A stretch of 64,000 nt of DNA from Geitlerinema sp. PCC 7407 (GTDB lineage Bacteria; Cyanobacteriota; Cyanobacteriia; PCC-7407), in contig NC_019703.1 of assembly GCF_000317045.1 (NCBI RefSeq), forward strand, positions 2,468,501 to 2,532,500. The letters are read 5' to 3'. This document shows, one piece after another, positions 19,201 to 26,449 of this stretch. A model generated the notes under the pieces. It searched no databases, was not told the DNA's origin, and saw nothing but the letters and a program-made list of their open reading frames with translations. Every line of letters starts with the position of its first letter. Position 1 is the stretch's first letter. The translations under genes and the position numbers were made by a program.

Positions 19201-19953
19201 GGACTGCTGCGGCTCATGGTCACCGATACGGGTATTGGCATCGCCGCCGAAGATCTTCATCAGCTTTTTCAGCCCTTTGTCCAGGTCGAGAGCTCTCTGT
19301 CTCGGCGCTACTCCGGGACGGGCCTGGGCTTGACCCTTGTACGACGAATTGTGGAGCTCCATCAGGGGAGCGTCTCGGTAGAAAGCCAGCCCAACGAGGG
19401 TAGCTGTTTTACGGTCTCCCTTCCCTGGCCGCTCACGCGTTCCCTGCGCGAGATCAGGGCCTTTGAGGGAGGCTTTTACGCTGCTCGGGAAATCTCTCTG
19501 GAGGAGGCAGAGCCACAGATCCAGCGATCGCCCTGCCCAGACGCGCACCTTCGGCCGCTCATTTTGCTGGCAGAGGACAACGAAGCGAGTCTCACAACGC
19601 TGCGGGACTATCTCCAGTCCTGCGGCTATCAGGTGATCGCCGCCCGCAACGGCATCGAAGCGGTGCATATGACCAAAATGCAGACGCCGGAGCTAATTTT
19701 GATGGATATTCAGATGCCCCAAATGGACGGCTTGGAGGCGATGCGCCACTTGCGGCGAGACGTGAATTTTAGCCATATCCCAATTCTGACCCTCACGTCT
19801 CTGGTGATGCCGGGCGATCGCGATCGCTGTCTGAGTGCTGGAGCCAATGAATATCTCTGCAAGCCCATCGTGCTCAGAGAACTCCATCAAATGATCCAGC
19901 ACTATCTTCCGTGCAATCGAGAGAGACCTCCGAGGGAATCTAGGACGCCCTAG
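16210..19953 (+). CDS. Hybrid histidine kinase with GAF-like and five PAS domains
   Basis: A 1247-residue protein without transmembrane segments, so probably cytoplasmic. Domains: a GAF-like N-terminus (about 20-165), five PAS/PAC units (about 210-325, 325-440, 445-570, 575-700 and 705-835; PAC ends such as NDITERK, SDITLRR, FDITDRK and SDITERK), HisKA with [18 protein letters not shown] (His857), HATPase_c (NLLSNAVKFTP, GTGLGLTLVRRI), and a C-terminal receiver (LLAEDNEASL, LMDIQMPQMDG). PAS domains 3 and 4 are of the PAS_3 type (HPDDRDRI, HPDDAQH). Redox, light or small-molecule sensing is possible but not determinable; no Cys of a LOV or phytochrome site is evident. A second in-frame ATG lies at 16216. 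Its TAG stop is embedded in the stop of the convergent neighbour. Confidence 0.95.
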   Translation: MVMSQFPNAHLTDGDFALPVPDFAAVARVMQAIARASHRPALFKTLLEAALQEWGAQEAGLAIATPIGLSIVAQLPEEPSEAARGFAHRSEGFEAFLQRVQTTRRHQVEAIADSGVRAALVGVPLLDGERCEGVLCFRHEHGLAFGEAQWQPLLAIATQGAIALHQIHRHSQTHQRVQQLEDQLQSQLQQIHHLMSDRLQITEKLTWLFEGSPYPILLFSLPSGQYRDVNNSFCQMLGLQRAEVLGQTGNTLNIWLDPGDRDRLVAVARTTGTLDNYECRLRTKSGDIRTWLISLRVILLEGQPHGFVVGNDITERKRAEELFGLVFRASPGAIVLAQFSTGRIIDVNQSFCDLLGYSRSEVLGRDGQTLNLLVNSEQRESLREYLQHQGVFRDITLECQTKAGQVRTCLLSAELIQSHNLDLCIVAIKDITAWSQTEQALRQSEQRWQLAIGANNDAIWDYDFLTDQTFRSDRWFEILGYTPEDLTRSGESWFQRIHPDDRDRILQHRQAFLDRKVSTYHVEYRLRASDGSYKWVSDRAQCLWDSEGQPLRLIGSMSDITLRRRMEEALRHSEEQFRRLVFNIPGAIHRCRYLHCGASTEFISDFIEEMSGYPASDFIQERVRSYLDIVHPDDAQHFLEVCYQAVQSQDPFIMEYRICHADGSIRWMYEKGRATVDEAGTTYVDSAVFDITDRKLAEEALRESEQRFRTLIEELQVGVLLQGANAEVLVANRAALKLLGLTEAEITHLDIYDPIWQVVHEDGRPFCVEEQPTPLAIATRQSVRNVVMGVGRPDGTLAWLLVNAEPQFTQEGEVSQVICTLSDITERKQVEEALQQAKDAADAANKAKSEFLANMSHELRTPLTAILGLSEVLADQVYGSLNEQQIRYLETIAQSGKHLLELINDLLDLAKVEAGKIDLHLVPTSVQDLCESSLMFVREQAHQRNITLSLEIPPEASLVTVDERRMQQVLINLLSNAVKFTPAGGKVAVEVQVDRDRGLLRLMVTDTGIGIAAEDLHQLFQPFVQVESSLSRRYSGTGLGLTLVRRIVELHQGSVSVESQPNEGSCFTVSLPWPLTRSLREIRAFEGGFYAAREISLEEAEPQIQRSPCPDAHLRPLILLAEDNEASLTTLRDYLQSCGYQVIAARNGIEAVHMTKMQTPELILMDIQMPQMDGLEAMRHLRRDVNFSHIPILTLTSLVMPGDRDRCLSAGANEYLCKPIVLRELHQMIQHYLPCNRERPPRESRTP

Positions 19954-20306
19954 AGGCCCAGTTTTTCACGAATGACTGGCTCTTTTTCCCGAAAGCCCAC
20001 CAGCACGGCTGAGCCATCTTTGACAAAAAGAGGACGCCGCAGCAGCATGGCATCTTGGGTGAAGGCGTCGATCCACTGCTGATCGGTCCAGGTATTTTTC
20101 TCGTCACCTAGGGCGCGGTAGGATTGGCCCGAGGTATTGCGCATGGCCTTGGCGCCCAGGGCCTTGACCCAGTCAGCGATCGCGCTTTTGGTGGGCGGGT
20201 GATCTTTGGTGTTGATAAATTCATACTCAACACCATTATCCGCGAGCCACTGAAAGGCTTTCTTGCAGGTGCCGCAGTTGGGAATTCCGTAGACTTGGAG
20301 AGACAT
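19950..20306 (-). CDS. ArsC/Spx-family thioredoxin-fold reductase
   Basis: A 118-residue member of the ArsC/Spx/MgsR/YffB group. It has Cys11 and Cys14 in GIPNCGTCKKA and the family segment LLRRPLFVKDG near residues 88-98. YffB-like proteins bind glutathione and their substrate is uncertain; true arsenate reductases of this fold carry one active Cys and a specific Arg triad. No arsenic-resistance neighbour (ArsB, ArsR, ArsH) is present, so arsenate reduction is only one option. The gene converges on the five-PAS kinase, and the two TAG stops share the palindrome CTAG at 19950-19953, leaving no intergenic space and no terminator between them. Confidence 0.88.
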   Translation of the reverse strand: MSLQVYGIPNCGTCKKAFQWLADNGVEYEFINTKDHPPTKSAIADWVKALGAKAMRNTSGQSYRALGDEKNTWTDQQWIDAFTQDAMLLRRPLFVKDGSAVLVGFREKEPVIREKLGL

Positions 20307-20488
20307 AGACTCTGATATAGATTCTGACTTTGATCAAGCGCTTTGTAGCATAACGCCGCAGCGCGATCGCCATTGTCACTCAAATTGGCGCGCGGGCGAT
20401 CGCCCTTGAATTTTCGCTAGGGAGATTCGGGATCTGCGAAAACCAGTTTTTATCTCAATCCTTAGACGCTAGTGAGACCTTCGCTGTG

Positions 20489-22033
20489 TCAGCAGCCAAT
20501 GGCTTCTAGCATTTGCCAGTGCTGGGCGATCGGCGCTAGGGTGTTGGCCGCGATCATGCCGCTGGCCGCCACAGCCGGCAGACCGATGCCGGGAAAGGTA
20601 GAGTCCCCGCAGCACAGCAGGCCGGGTAAGGGCGTCTTGGGGCCGGGAAAGAGCGCCTGACCCGCCCGCAGAGCAGGGCCGTAGGAGCCGCGATGTCGCC
20701 GCAAAAAGCGCTCGTGGGTGAGGGGCGTGCCGACCAGGGTGACTTCGCAGCGCGATCGCACATCGGGAATCACGCGCTCGAGCGATCGCCAGAGAACTTC
20801 GGCCCGACGCTCTTTTTGCTGGCGATAGGCCTCACTGCGCCGGTCCAGACCCTGCCAGAGATCGTAGGGCTCACTACCGGGAGTATAGGCGTGAATCACC
20901 TGCTTACCCAGCGGCGCCAAGGTGGGATCGAGCAGCGAAGGAATCGAGATCAGGGCGAGATTCTGGGGCGACGCAATGCCCAGGTTCCAGTCCTGCACGA
21001 CGATGTGGTGGCAGGCGAGATCGGCGGGCAGATCGCGCCCGTCGATCCCCAAGTGGAGATGCATAAAGCTCTCGCACTCGGGCGTAGACTGGCGATCGCT
21101 GACGAATCTTTGCGGCAGGGCTCCCGCCGGAATCAGCGACAGGGTATCCCACACCGACGCATTGGAGACCACGGCGCGGCGCGATCGCAGGATCTCTCCG
21201 CTGCGCAGGTGCACCCCCGCCGCGCGATCGCCCTCCACCAGCACCTGCTCGACGTGAGCACTGAGCCGGAGCTTGCCGCCAAAGCGCTCGAGCCCCCGCA
21301 CCAGGGCCGCCACCAGCGCTCCGCTGCCGCCCACGGGATAGTCTAGCTGCACCCCGGGCCGATACCAGTCTGCGAACATAAAGGCTACCTCAGCGGCGCT
21401 CGTTCCGTCCGCAGGCAGGCCCGACAGCAAGAAGCACAGCATATCCAGCCAGCGATCGATAAAGGGATCCTGGATCACCCCTTGCATCACCTGCCGAAAT
21501 GATCCCGTCAGCTTGGAAATATGGGGGAGATGCTTGAGCAGAGAGGGGGCGTAGCGACCGGCGGTCACCACAGCGCCCCAGTCAGCCCGCAGTGCCGCTG
21601 GTGGAAGGGCGATCGCAGCTTCTGCCAGCGGCTCCATATATTTCTGGAGACGCCGCCACTCTGCGACGGCGCTCTCCCCTCGCAGCCGCCGCAGCACCTC
21701 ACAAAACTGGTCCGCCCCCACCGAAGTTTCGAAGTCTCCCTCCGGCAGGCAGCATCCCCAGGTGTCATAGGTGATCCACGCTAGATCTTCGTCGAGGGCA
21801 TCCAGCACCTGACGCAACGGATTGGGAGAGGGACTATAGGAGAGACCAGAATAGAGAGAAGGCCCAGAGTCAAAGCGAAAACCCTCCCGCTCGAAGCCGT
21901 GGGCAGCCCCACCCGCTAGGCTATGGCTCTCGCATACCGTCACCTCGAAGCCGTAGCGCGCCAGCAGTGCCCCGCAGCACAGTCCGCCAATGCCGCTCCC
22001 AATCACGATTACATCTGTCTCTGTCATGCCCAC
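20489..22033 (-). CDS. FAD-dependent oxidoreductase of the CrtI/CrtISO family
   Basis: A 514-residue flavoprotein. The dinucleotide-binding motif DVIVIGSGIGGLCCGALLARYG is at residues 7-28, followed by the phytoene desaturase/isomerase signature around SLAGGAAHGFEREGFRFDSGPSL, and the C-terminal FAD-binding motif PGLLCCGDSTFPGIGLPAVAASG. This fits the COG1233 group that includes carotenoid isomerase CrtISO/CrtH and desaturases; several cyanobacterial paralogues of this group have no proven substrate. No other carotenoid gene is nearby, so the specific reaction is open. The start may be the ATG at 22033 or the one at 22027, which would give MTETDVIVIG. It is alone, with gaps of about 180 and 400 bp on either side. 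Confidence 0.85.
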   Translation of the reverse strand: MGMTETDVIVIGSGIGGLCCGALLARYGFEVTVCESHSLAGGAAHGFEREGFRFDSGPSLYSGLSYSPSPNPLRQVLDALDEDLAWITYDTWGCCLPEGDFETSVGADQFCEVLRRLRGESAVAEWRRLQKYMEPLAEAAIALPPAALRADWGAVVTAGRYAPSLLKHLPHISKLTGSFRQVMQGVIQDPFIDRWLDMLCFLLSGLPADGTSAAEVAFMFADWYRPGVQLDYPVGGSGALVAALVRGLERFGGKLRLSAHVEQVLVEGDRAAGVHLRSGEILRSRRAVVSNASVWDTLSLIPAGALPQRFVSDRQSTPECESFMHLHLGIDGRDLPADLACHHIVVQDWNLGIASPQNLALISIPSLLDPTLAPLGKQVIHAYTPGSEPYDLWQGLDRRSEAYRQQKERRAEVLWRSLERVIPDVRSRCEVTLVGTPLTHERFLRRHRGSYGPALRAGQALFPGPKTPLPGLLCCGDSTFPGIGLPAVAASGMIAANTLAPIAQHWQMLEAIGC

Positions 22034-22433
22034 TTAAATTAATCTCGATGTCCTACGGCGATCGCCCTGAGAGGATGTTTGAGAAGCCAAAGAATTGCCC
22101 TCATCCCCCAACCCCTTCTCCCAAAATTGGGAGAAGGGGAGTGAAATCTCTCTCCGAATCTCTCTCTTTCTCTCGCATCTTGAGAAAAATCCACCTTCGG
22201 AAATTTAGGTTGCAGAGCTCTAGCGCAAAGTTTCAGTTCTCTCTTTTCTTGCCTCTTTTGTTAAAAAAGGAGATCTTTGACTTGGTGCAAGATCTAATCT
22301 TTCTGTTTCTTCCACAGGCTAGCTCTGCTAGTCACCCTAAAGCTGCCCACCCACTCTCTCGAACAAGAAATAGAAAGTAGATAGACAGCTTGAGGGATTT
22401 AGAAAGAAATAGAGGCCACGCCCGGGAGAACGG
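22034..22433. other. 400-bp gap between the oxidoreductase and pepP
   Basis: Holds the palindromic element at 22112-22139 and otherwise T-rich, pyrimidine-biased sequence (22140-22320, rich in CTCT and TTTCTT runs). No convincing gene is seen. Confidence 0.5.
22112..22139. repeat. Palindromic intergenic element, dispersed cyanobacterial type
   Basis: Arms CCCCTTCTCCCAA (22112-22124) and TTGGGAGAAGGGG (22127-22139) are perfectly complementary across two A residues, within the longer context CCTCATCCCCCAACCCC (22099-22115). From memory this phrase recurs in intergenic regions of many filamentous cyanobacteria. Only one copy is in this window. It may act as a stem-loop in RNA or be a small mobile palindrome. 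Confidence 0.7.
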
Positions 22434-23741
22434 TTAGCGCTCGAGGTCGGCGATCGCCTTGGGTACCGCCGCCGTCAAGACTTCGTGGCCCGTGGCCGTC
22501 ACCAGCACATCATCCTCAATGCGGATGCCGATGCCGCGCCACTGCTCCGGTACCTCCGGCTGTCCCTCCACCGGCTGGATATCCGGGCCAAGATAGAGAC
22601 CAGGCTCCACCGTCACCACGTGACCCGCTTGGAGACTTTGCCAAGTATCCCCGTGCTTGTAGACCCCCACATCGTGGACGTCTAGGCCGAGCCAGTGACC
22701 GGTCCGGTGCATATAAAAAGGCTTGTAGGCTTCCTGCTCGATCAGCCCGTCCACGTCGCCGCACAGCAAGCCCAGATCGACTAGCCCCTCGACGAGAATC
22801 CGCACCGCTGTGTCGTGAAACTGGTTGTAAGGGTTGCCCGGTTGGACTTGGGCGATCGCCTTTTCCTGGGCCTCCAGGACAATGGCATAGAGCGATCGCT
22901 GCTCCGCCGTAAAGCGGCCGCTAATGGGAAACGTGCGGGTGATATCCGAGTTGTAATAGTCCACTGCGCACCCCGCGTCGATCAGCAGCAGCTCGTTGTC
23001 CTGCATTTGGCGCGTGTTTTCGACGTAGTGGAGAATGCAGGCATTAGGCCCGGAGGCGACGATGGAGGGATAGGCCGGCCCCATGGCTCCGTGCATCCGA
23101 AAGATTCGCTCGATCTCGGCCTGCACCTGATATTCGTGCTGTCCCGGCGCCGCAAACTGCTGCGCGTGGATGTGGGCCTCAGCCGCGATCGCCGCCGCGC
23201 GGCGCATCTGCTCCATTTCCGCGTCGCTCTTGATCTGGCGCATGGCGTGAAGGATGGGGCCGGGATCTTCGAGGGCGACGGGACCGGTCCCGGTGCGCGG
23301 ATACTGGGCGATGCAGCGCTGCCAGTGGCGCAGCACCGTGTCATTGAAGGCGCGATCGCGCCCCAGGTGATAAAAAATGCGATCGGCTCCCCGGAGATAC
23401 TCCGGCAGCTTGGCGTCGAGCTCCTCGATCGAATAGGCCTCATCCGCCCCGTAGCGCTCCTTGGCGCCCTCGACCCCCGCCCGATAGCCCGTCCAGACCT
23501 CCTGGCGCGGATCGCGCGGCTGCACAAACAGCACAAACCGGTGCTCATCGTGGTGCGGCGCCAGCACCGCGACCGCCTCCGGCTCATTAAACCCCGTCAG
23601 ATAAAAGAAATCGCTGTCTTGGCGATAGTTGTACTCAACGTCGTTGTGCATCACGGCCATGGGAGCACTGCGAATAATCGCGGTCCCCGAGCCGATTTTT
23701 TGCATGAGCTGTTCGCGGCGGTGACGGTACTCTGGGTGCAT
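22434..23741 (-). CDS. pepP: Xaa-Pro aminopeptidase (M24B metallopeptidase)
   Basis: A 435-residue cytoplasmic peptidase that removes N-terminal residues preceding proline. The N-terminal AMP_N domain (about 1-135) has the typical SDFFYLTGFNEPEAVAVL. The pita-bread catalytic domain shows the dinuclear metal ligands in order: the two Asp of LLIDAGCAVDYYNSDITRTFP, the His of HRTGHWLGLDVHD, the Glu of VTVEPGLYL and the Glu of GIRIEDDVLVT. Length equals that of E. coli PepP. It starts at the ATG at 23741 and reads toward the palindromic element. It shares its orientation with the MBL-fold gene 131 bp upstream, but co-transcription is not established. Confidence 0.95.
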   Translation of the reverse strand: MHPEYRHRREQLMQKIGSGTAIIRSAPMAVMHNDVEYNYRQDSDFFYLTGFNEPEAVAVLAPHHDEHRFVLFVQPRDPRQEVWTGYRAGVEGAKERYGADEAYSIEELDAKLPEYLRGADRIFYHLGRDRAFNDTVLRHWQRCIAQYPRTGTGPVALEDPGPILHAMRQIKSDAEMEQMRRAAAIAAEAHIHAQQFAAPGQHEYQVQAEIERIFRMHGAMGPAYPSIVASGPNACILHYVENTRQMQDNELLLIDAGCAVDYYNSDITRTFPISGRFTAEQRSLYAIVLEAQEKAIAQVQPGNPYNQFHDTAVRILVEGLVDLGLLCGDVDGLIEQEAYKPFYMHRTGHWLGLDVHDVGVYKHGDTWQSLQAGHVVTVEPGLYLGPDIQPVEGQPEVPEQWRGIGIRIEDDVLVTATGHEVLTAAVPKAIADLER

Positions 23742-23872
23742 AGGGTGGAAACGGAAATTAGCAAAATTAACGGGGCCTCAGGTCGGCCAAAAACAGCGCG
23801 ATCGCCGTATTTCAACCTTATCCCAAGCGCCCCAAAATTGGCCGTTTCGCCGTGCTTTCAGGTCAAAAGCCC

Positions 23873-24640
23873 CTAGAAGCCGTAGCTAAACACCGTGATC
23901 ACCGGGCCATTTTCAGGAATATCGGCCGAGCTGAGACTCATGGAGCTGCCAATGCGCCGCACCGGCGTCCCCTCCATCAGCGCCAAGAACTCTTCTACCG
24001 CCACGATGTCGCAGGCGTTGGGATCGGCGGCCTGACTGCGGAACTGCGTCGGCACGATCATCTTGGGATTGAGGACTTGGATAGCCTCCTTGGCCTGTTG
24101 CGGATTGTAGGCCTTGGGGCCGCCGCCCACGGGGATAAACAGCACGTCGGGCCGCCCCATCAGGATTTGCTGCTCGAGGGTGACCGGAGCCGCTGCGCCG
24201 CCCATGTGCAGGATCTTGACGCCGCCCTGGGTCCACTTCCAGACGATGTTACTGCCAAAGCGGCGGCCATTGAGCCGGTCGTGGTCCGTCAGCAGCCCCT
24301 GGACCTGGAAGCCATCAAACTGGTAGACGCTGGGCTCAAACAGAATGCGCGGCGATCCGGGCACCTCTTCGACCGCGCCTTCATCTAGGAGGCGGCTGCT
24401 GATCAGCACCAAATCGGCGTCGACCTTGGGCGATCGATAGTTAGCGGTACAGCCGATGGGCTGGAAGGGATTCACCAAGATTCGGCGACCGCTGCCGCTA
24501 AAGAGGAAACAGGTATGGCCGAGGTACTGGATCGACAGCGGGCCGGTGGACTGGGCCTGACCGCGATCGCTCGATGCCAGGACAATGCCGCCGGTCACCA
24601 GGCTCGCACCTGCGTAGCGCAAGAAATTCCGTCGCTTCAT
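23873..24640 (-). CDS. Exported metallo-beta-lactamase-fold protein with degenerate metal site
   Basis: A 255-residue protein resembling the UlaG-like branch of the MBL superfamily. It begins MKRRNFLRYAGASLVTGG, a twin-arginine signal, with likely cleavage near GQAQ. The fold is traceable: IQYLGHTCFLF (His42), NPF, VDADLVLIS, ILFEPSVYQFDGFQVQG, then LTDHD (His120) and KILHMGG (His145). The canonical THxHxDH box, however, reads SSRLLDEG (residues 81-88), keeping only the Asp, and the usual HLGD has become HMGG. Most zinc ligands are therefore lost. It is probably a non-hydrolytic binding protein or uses other ligands. Some cyanobacterial homologues are simply annotated as MBL-fold hydrolases; catalysis should not be assumed here. 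Confidence 0.8.
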   Translation of the reverse strand: MKRRNFLRYAGASLVTGGIVLASSDRGQAQSTGPLSIQYLGHTCFLFSGSGRRILVNPFQPIGCTANYRSPKVDADLVLISSRLLDEGAVEEVPGSPRILFEPSVYQFDGFQVQGLLTDHDRLNGRRFGSNIVWKWTQGGVKILHMGGAAAPVTLEQQILMGRPDVLFIPVGGGPKAYNPQQAKEAIQVLNPKMIVPTQFRSQAADPNACDIVAVEEFLALMEGTPVRRIGSSMSLSSADIPENGPVITVFSYGF

Positions 24641-24945
24641 GTTTTGTGAATCATCCCCTCAAAAGTTTGGTGCTGGACTCCAAAGAGCCGCGATCGCCCG
24701 TCGCTACCAAGCCTTGCCCAAGGCCCAGCCAAACGTCAGGCACGCTATAGCCATTGGAAGTCCTGGTCTCGGTTTTGTTCCTGTTCGACCAGGGGTGCTA
24801 GACACACCAACTCCCTATGGTGACACACTCCTACCCCGATGCTGACGCGCAAAGGCCAGCTTCCCGACCTCCCGCGCAGACAGAGGCGTTTGCCAAGCCC
24901 GGGTGCCTGCCAGTCGACAAAATCCCCTGCCCATCCCCCGTCAGC
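24641..24945. other. 305-bp gap with no recognised feature
   Basis: Upstream of the MBL-fold gene and downstream of the small membrane protein gene. I see no supported gene, strong hairpin or promoter in it. A 68-codon plus-strand frame (24639-24845) has no ribosome site and no recognisable protein features. Confidence 0.4.
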
Positions 24946-25233
24946 CTAGGAGGCGCGGGGCCGGCGACGGGTGCGCAGCCACATGAGCAGCCCCGTGATT
25001 AGCAGCGTTAGCAGTCCCAGCGCATTCAAAAAGGGATAGATCTTGGACAAGTTCACGACGCCGAAGTTGCCTCGATGGAGCTGGATCAGCCAGAAAAACT
25101 GCGATTCTTGGCCCGTCAGCTCCGCAAACTGAAACAGAGATCCCGTCACTAGGGTCAGCAGCAGCGGCAGAGCCATGATGGGCGCTAGGGCCATGTGGAG
25201 GTGGCGGACCTTAAGGGGGTTAATGCGTGGCAT
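24946..25233 (-). CDS. Small two-span membrane protein, PepSY-associated type
   Basis: A 95-residue protein with two predicted membrane helices (about 13-36, LHMALAPIMALPLLLTLVTG, and 66-86, PFLNALGLLTLLITGLLMWL) and a basic C-terminus (RTRRRPRAS). The first helix with its preceding LKVRHLHM and the SLFQFAELTG that follows resembles PepSY-associated transmembrane proteins, which often sit with iron or redox systems. Here no such partner is adjacent. I start it at the ATG at 25233 (MPRINPLKVRHLHM) because the 45 codons upstream in the longer frame look non-coding. Function is not known. Confidence 0.72.
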   Translation of the reverse strand: MPRINPLKVRHLHMALAPIMALPLLLTLVTGSLFQFAELTGQESQFFWLIQLHRGNFGVVNLSKIYPFLNALGLLTLLITGLLMWLRTRRRPRAS

Positions 25234-25366
25234 GGTGGTATTTTCTCTTTGTTTCTTAAAAATTTGGTGGGAGGTGGCGCGACGCTGGGCAGCTGCGATC
25301 GCGCCTCTCATCACCCTCCGCCATTGTCCCCCAGGGAACAGGCCACAGCCCGGGCCCAACCATGAC

Positions 25367-25392
25367 AAAAGGGAGGCGATCGCCTCCCTTTT
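25367..25392 (-). terminator. Perfect 26-bp HIP1-centred terminator
   Basis: A perfect palindrome: AAAAGGGAGGC, then GATC at the centre, then GCCTCCCTTTT. It is both a G+C-rich stem and, through the terminal A4/T4, a short T-run on either strand. It lies 42 bp past the stop of the leftward DUF937 gene. The symmetric form could stop transcription in both directions. Confidence 0.78.
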
Positions 25393-25434
25393 GGACGTGA
25401 AACTCGATGCTACTTTGGCACAGGAGCACCGCCC

Positions 25435-25956
25435 CTAGCGCTGCATAAAGCGCCCCGCCAGATTCAGCGCGTCTCCCACATCAAAGCTGCCGTCTCCATT
25501 GGTATCTAGGAACGAATGCAGCACCGGGTTAGAACCCTGGGCAGACTGCGTCGGCGCCCCCGTCTTCAGCAGATTCAAAATAATGGGCACCACCACCGGC
25601 AGCAGCGCCTGCACGGTCTCCAGATTGAGGCCTGTGCCCTGGGAGGTTGCCTGAGCCACTTGCTGCTGCTGCTGAGGCGAGAAAAGCGACTGCACCGCCG
25701 CCGGGCTGGGCTGGGTTCCCCCAAACTGATTCACGATCGCCTGGGCCTGGGCCTCGCCCCCCGCCTGGCTTTTTTCCTGGAGGGCGCTGCGCACAAAGCT
25801 TCCCACCAGCGAGATCATGGCCTGGGTCGTGTTGGCATCCAGGTTGCGGCTGCCCGACAGCTGCTGCACCGCGCCCAAGATGCTGCCCAGCTGATCGGGG
25901 CTGGCCTGCTGATCGGGGCTGTTGATCGCCCCCACAATGGCATCAAAGAGTCCCAT
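25435..25956 (-). CDS. DUF937 (YidB-like) protein with a C-terminal EF-hand-like loop
   Basis: A 173-residue protein starting MGLFDAIVGAINSP. The body is a DUF937/YidB-like helical domain (DQLGSILGAVQQLSG, TQAMISLVGSFVRSAL, VQALLPVVVPIILNLLK). The C-terminus has DTNGDGSFDVGDAL (about 150-163), matching the calcium-loop pattern DxNxDGxxDxxD of dockerin and EF-hand motifs. Gln-rich PQQQQQVAQA lies between. The role of DUF937 proteins is not known; a calcium-responsive scaffold is an inference from the loop. It follows the BON-domain gene on the same strand, separated by a 127-bp gap with a strong hairpin. Its terminator is the HIP1-centred palindrome at 25367. Confidence 0.82.
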   Translation of the reverse strand: MGLFDAIVGAINSPDQQASPDQLGSILGAVQQLSGSRNLDANTTQAMISLVGSFVRSALQEKSQAGGEAQAQAIVNQFGGTQPSPAAVQSLFSPQQQQQVAQATSQGTGLNLETVQALLPVVVPIILNLLKTGAPTQSAQGSNPVLHSFLDTNGDGSFDVGDALNLAGRFMQR

Positions 25957-26011
25957 AGTTTTCTTGGTTATTTTTCTGATTAATCAAATTTTCAGATTCA
26001 CTGGATAGATC

Positions 26012-26055
26012 CTTCAGGCCCAGAGAAGAGCCGTGGCGTTTCTCTGGACCTGAAG
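26012..26055 (-). other. Strong 44-bp hairpin between the BON and DUF937 genes
   Basis: CTTCAGG-C-CCAGAGAA (26012-26027) pairs with TTCTCTGG-A-CCTGAAG (26040-26055): fifteen base pairs with one mismatch and a 12-base loop. It lies 29 bp after the BON gene stop. No T-run follows, so it is better read as an mRNA end-stabiliser or processing site than as a terminator. Confidence 0.6.
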
Positions 26056-26083
26056 ATGGAGTCCCAAACGCTCCTAGCCGTCT

Positions 26084-26449
26084 CTAGCCAACTTCAACTT
26101 GGCTGGTGTCAACGCTGGTTGCCCCCCGGACAGTGCGGGCAACGTTCACCATCTTGTCCAAGATGGCCTGGTTGGGAGCTTTGCCCTTGAGGACGACGGT
26201 GCCGCCGGTCTGAGCGACAAACACGGTCTCGATATCGTCAATTTCGGCGTCCTGGTCAAAGGCCAGAGCAACGCGCTTGGCCAGACCGCTCTGGTCGTAC
26301 TCGCCGGTCAGGCCCATGCGCTCTGGGGGGATGGTTTCCTGGGCCGTGGTGTTGGTGGCTGCGGTAGCAGCAGGCGCTGGGCCAGGATTGGGCGAAACCT
26401 GAGCATTTTGAGGCTTATTAATCCCAAAGAGTCGTTGTAGCCAAGCCAT
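26084..26449 (-). CDS. BON-domain protein
   Basis: A 121-residue protein. The N-terminal half is low-complexity (Pro/Ala/Thr-rich, about residues 14-43). The C-terminal half is a BON domain (about 53-119): LAKRVALAFDQDAEIDDIETVFVAQTGGTVVLKGKAPNQ, then MVNVARTVRGATSVDTSQVEV, with the conserved Gly pattern. BON domains bind phospholipids or peptidoglycan and are common in osmotic-stress proteins such as OsmY, which has a signal peptide; none is obvious here (start MAWLQRLFGINK). The neighbouring DUF937 gene lies downstream on the same strand, and similar pairings occur with LysM/BON proteins. Function beyond the domain is unknown. Confidence 0.8.
   Translation of the reverse strand: MAWLQRLFGINKPQNAQVSPNPGPAPAATAATNTTAQETIPPERMGLTGEYDQSGLAKRVALAFDQDAEIDDIETVFVAQTGGTVVLKGKAPNQAILDKMVNVARTVRGATSVDTSQVEVG

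Noticed and set aside
22815-23876. Open frame of about 350 codons opposite pepP
   Set aside because: PepP carries all metal ligands in the other strand; no protein features appear in this frame.
24639-24845. 68-codon plus-strand frame ahead of the MBL-fold gene
   Set aside because: It begins in the divergent leader, lacks a ribosome site and encodes a mixed Pro/Arg-rich string with no family likeness.
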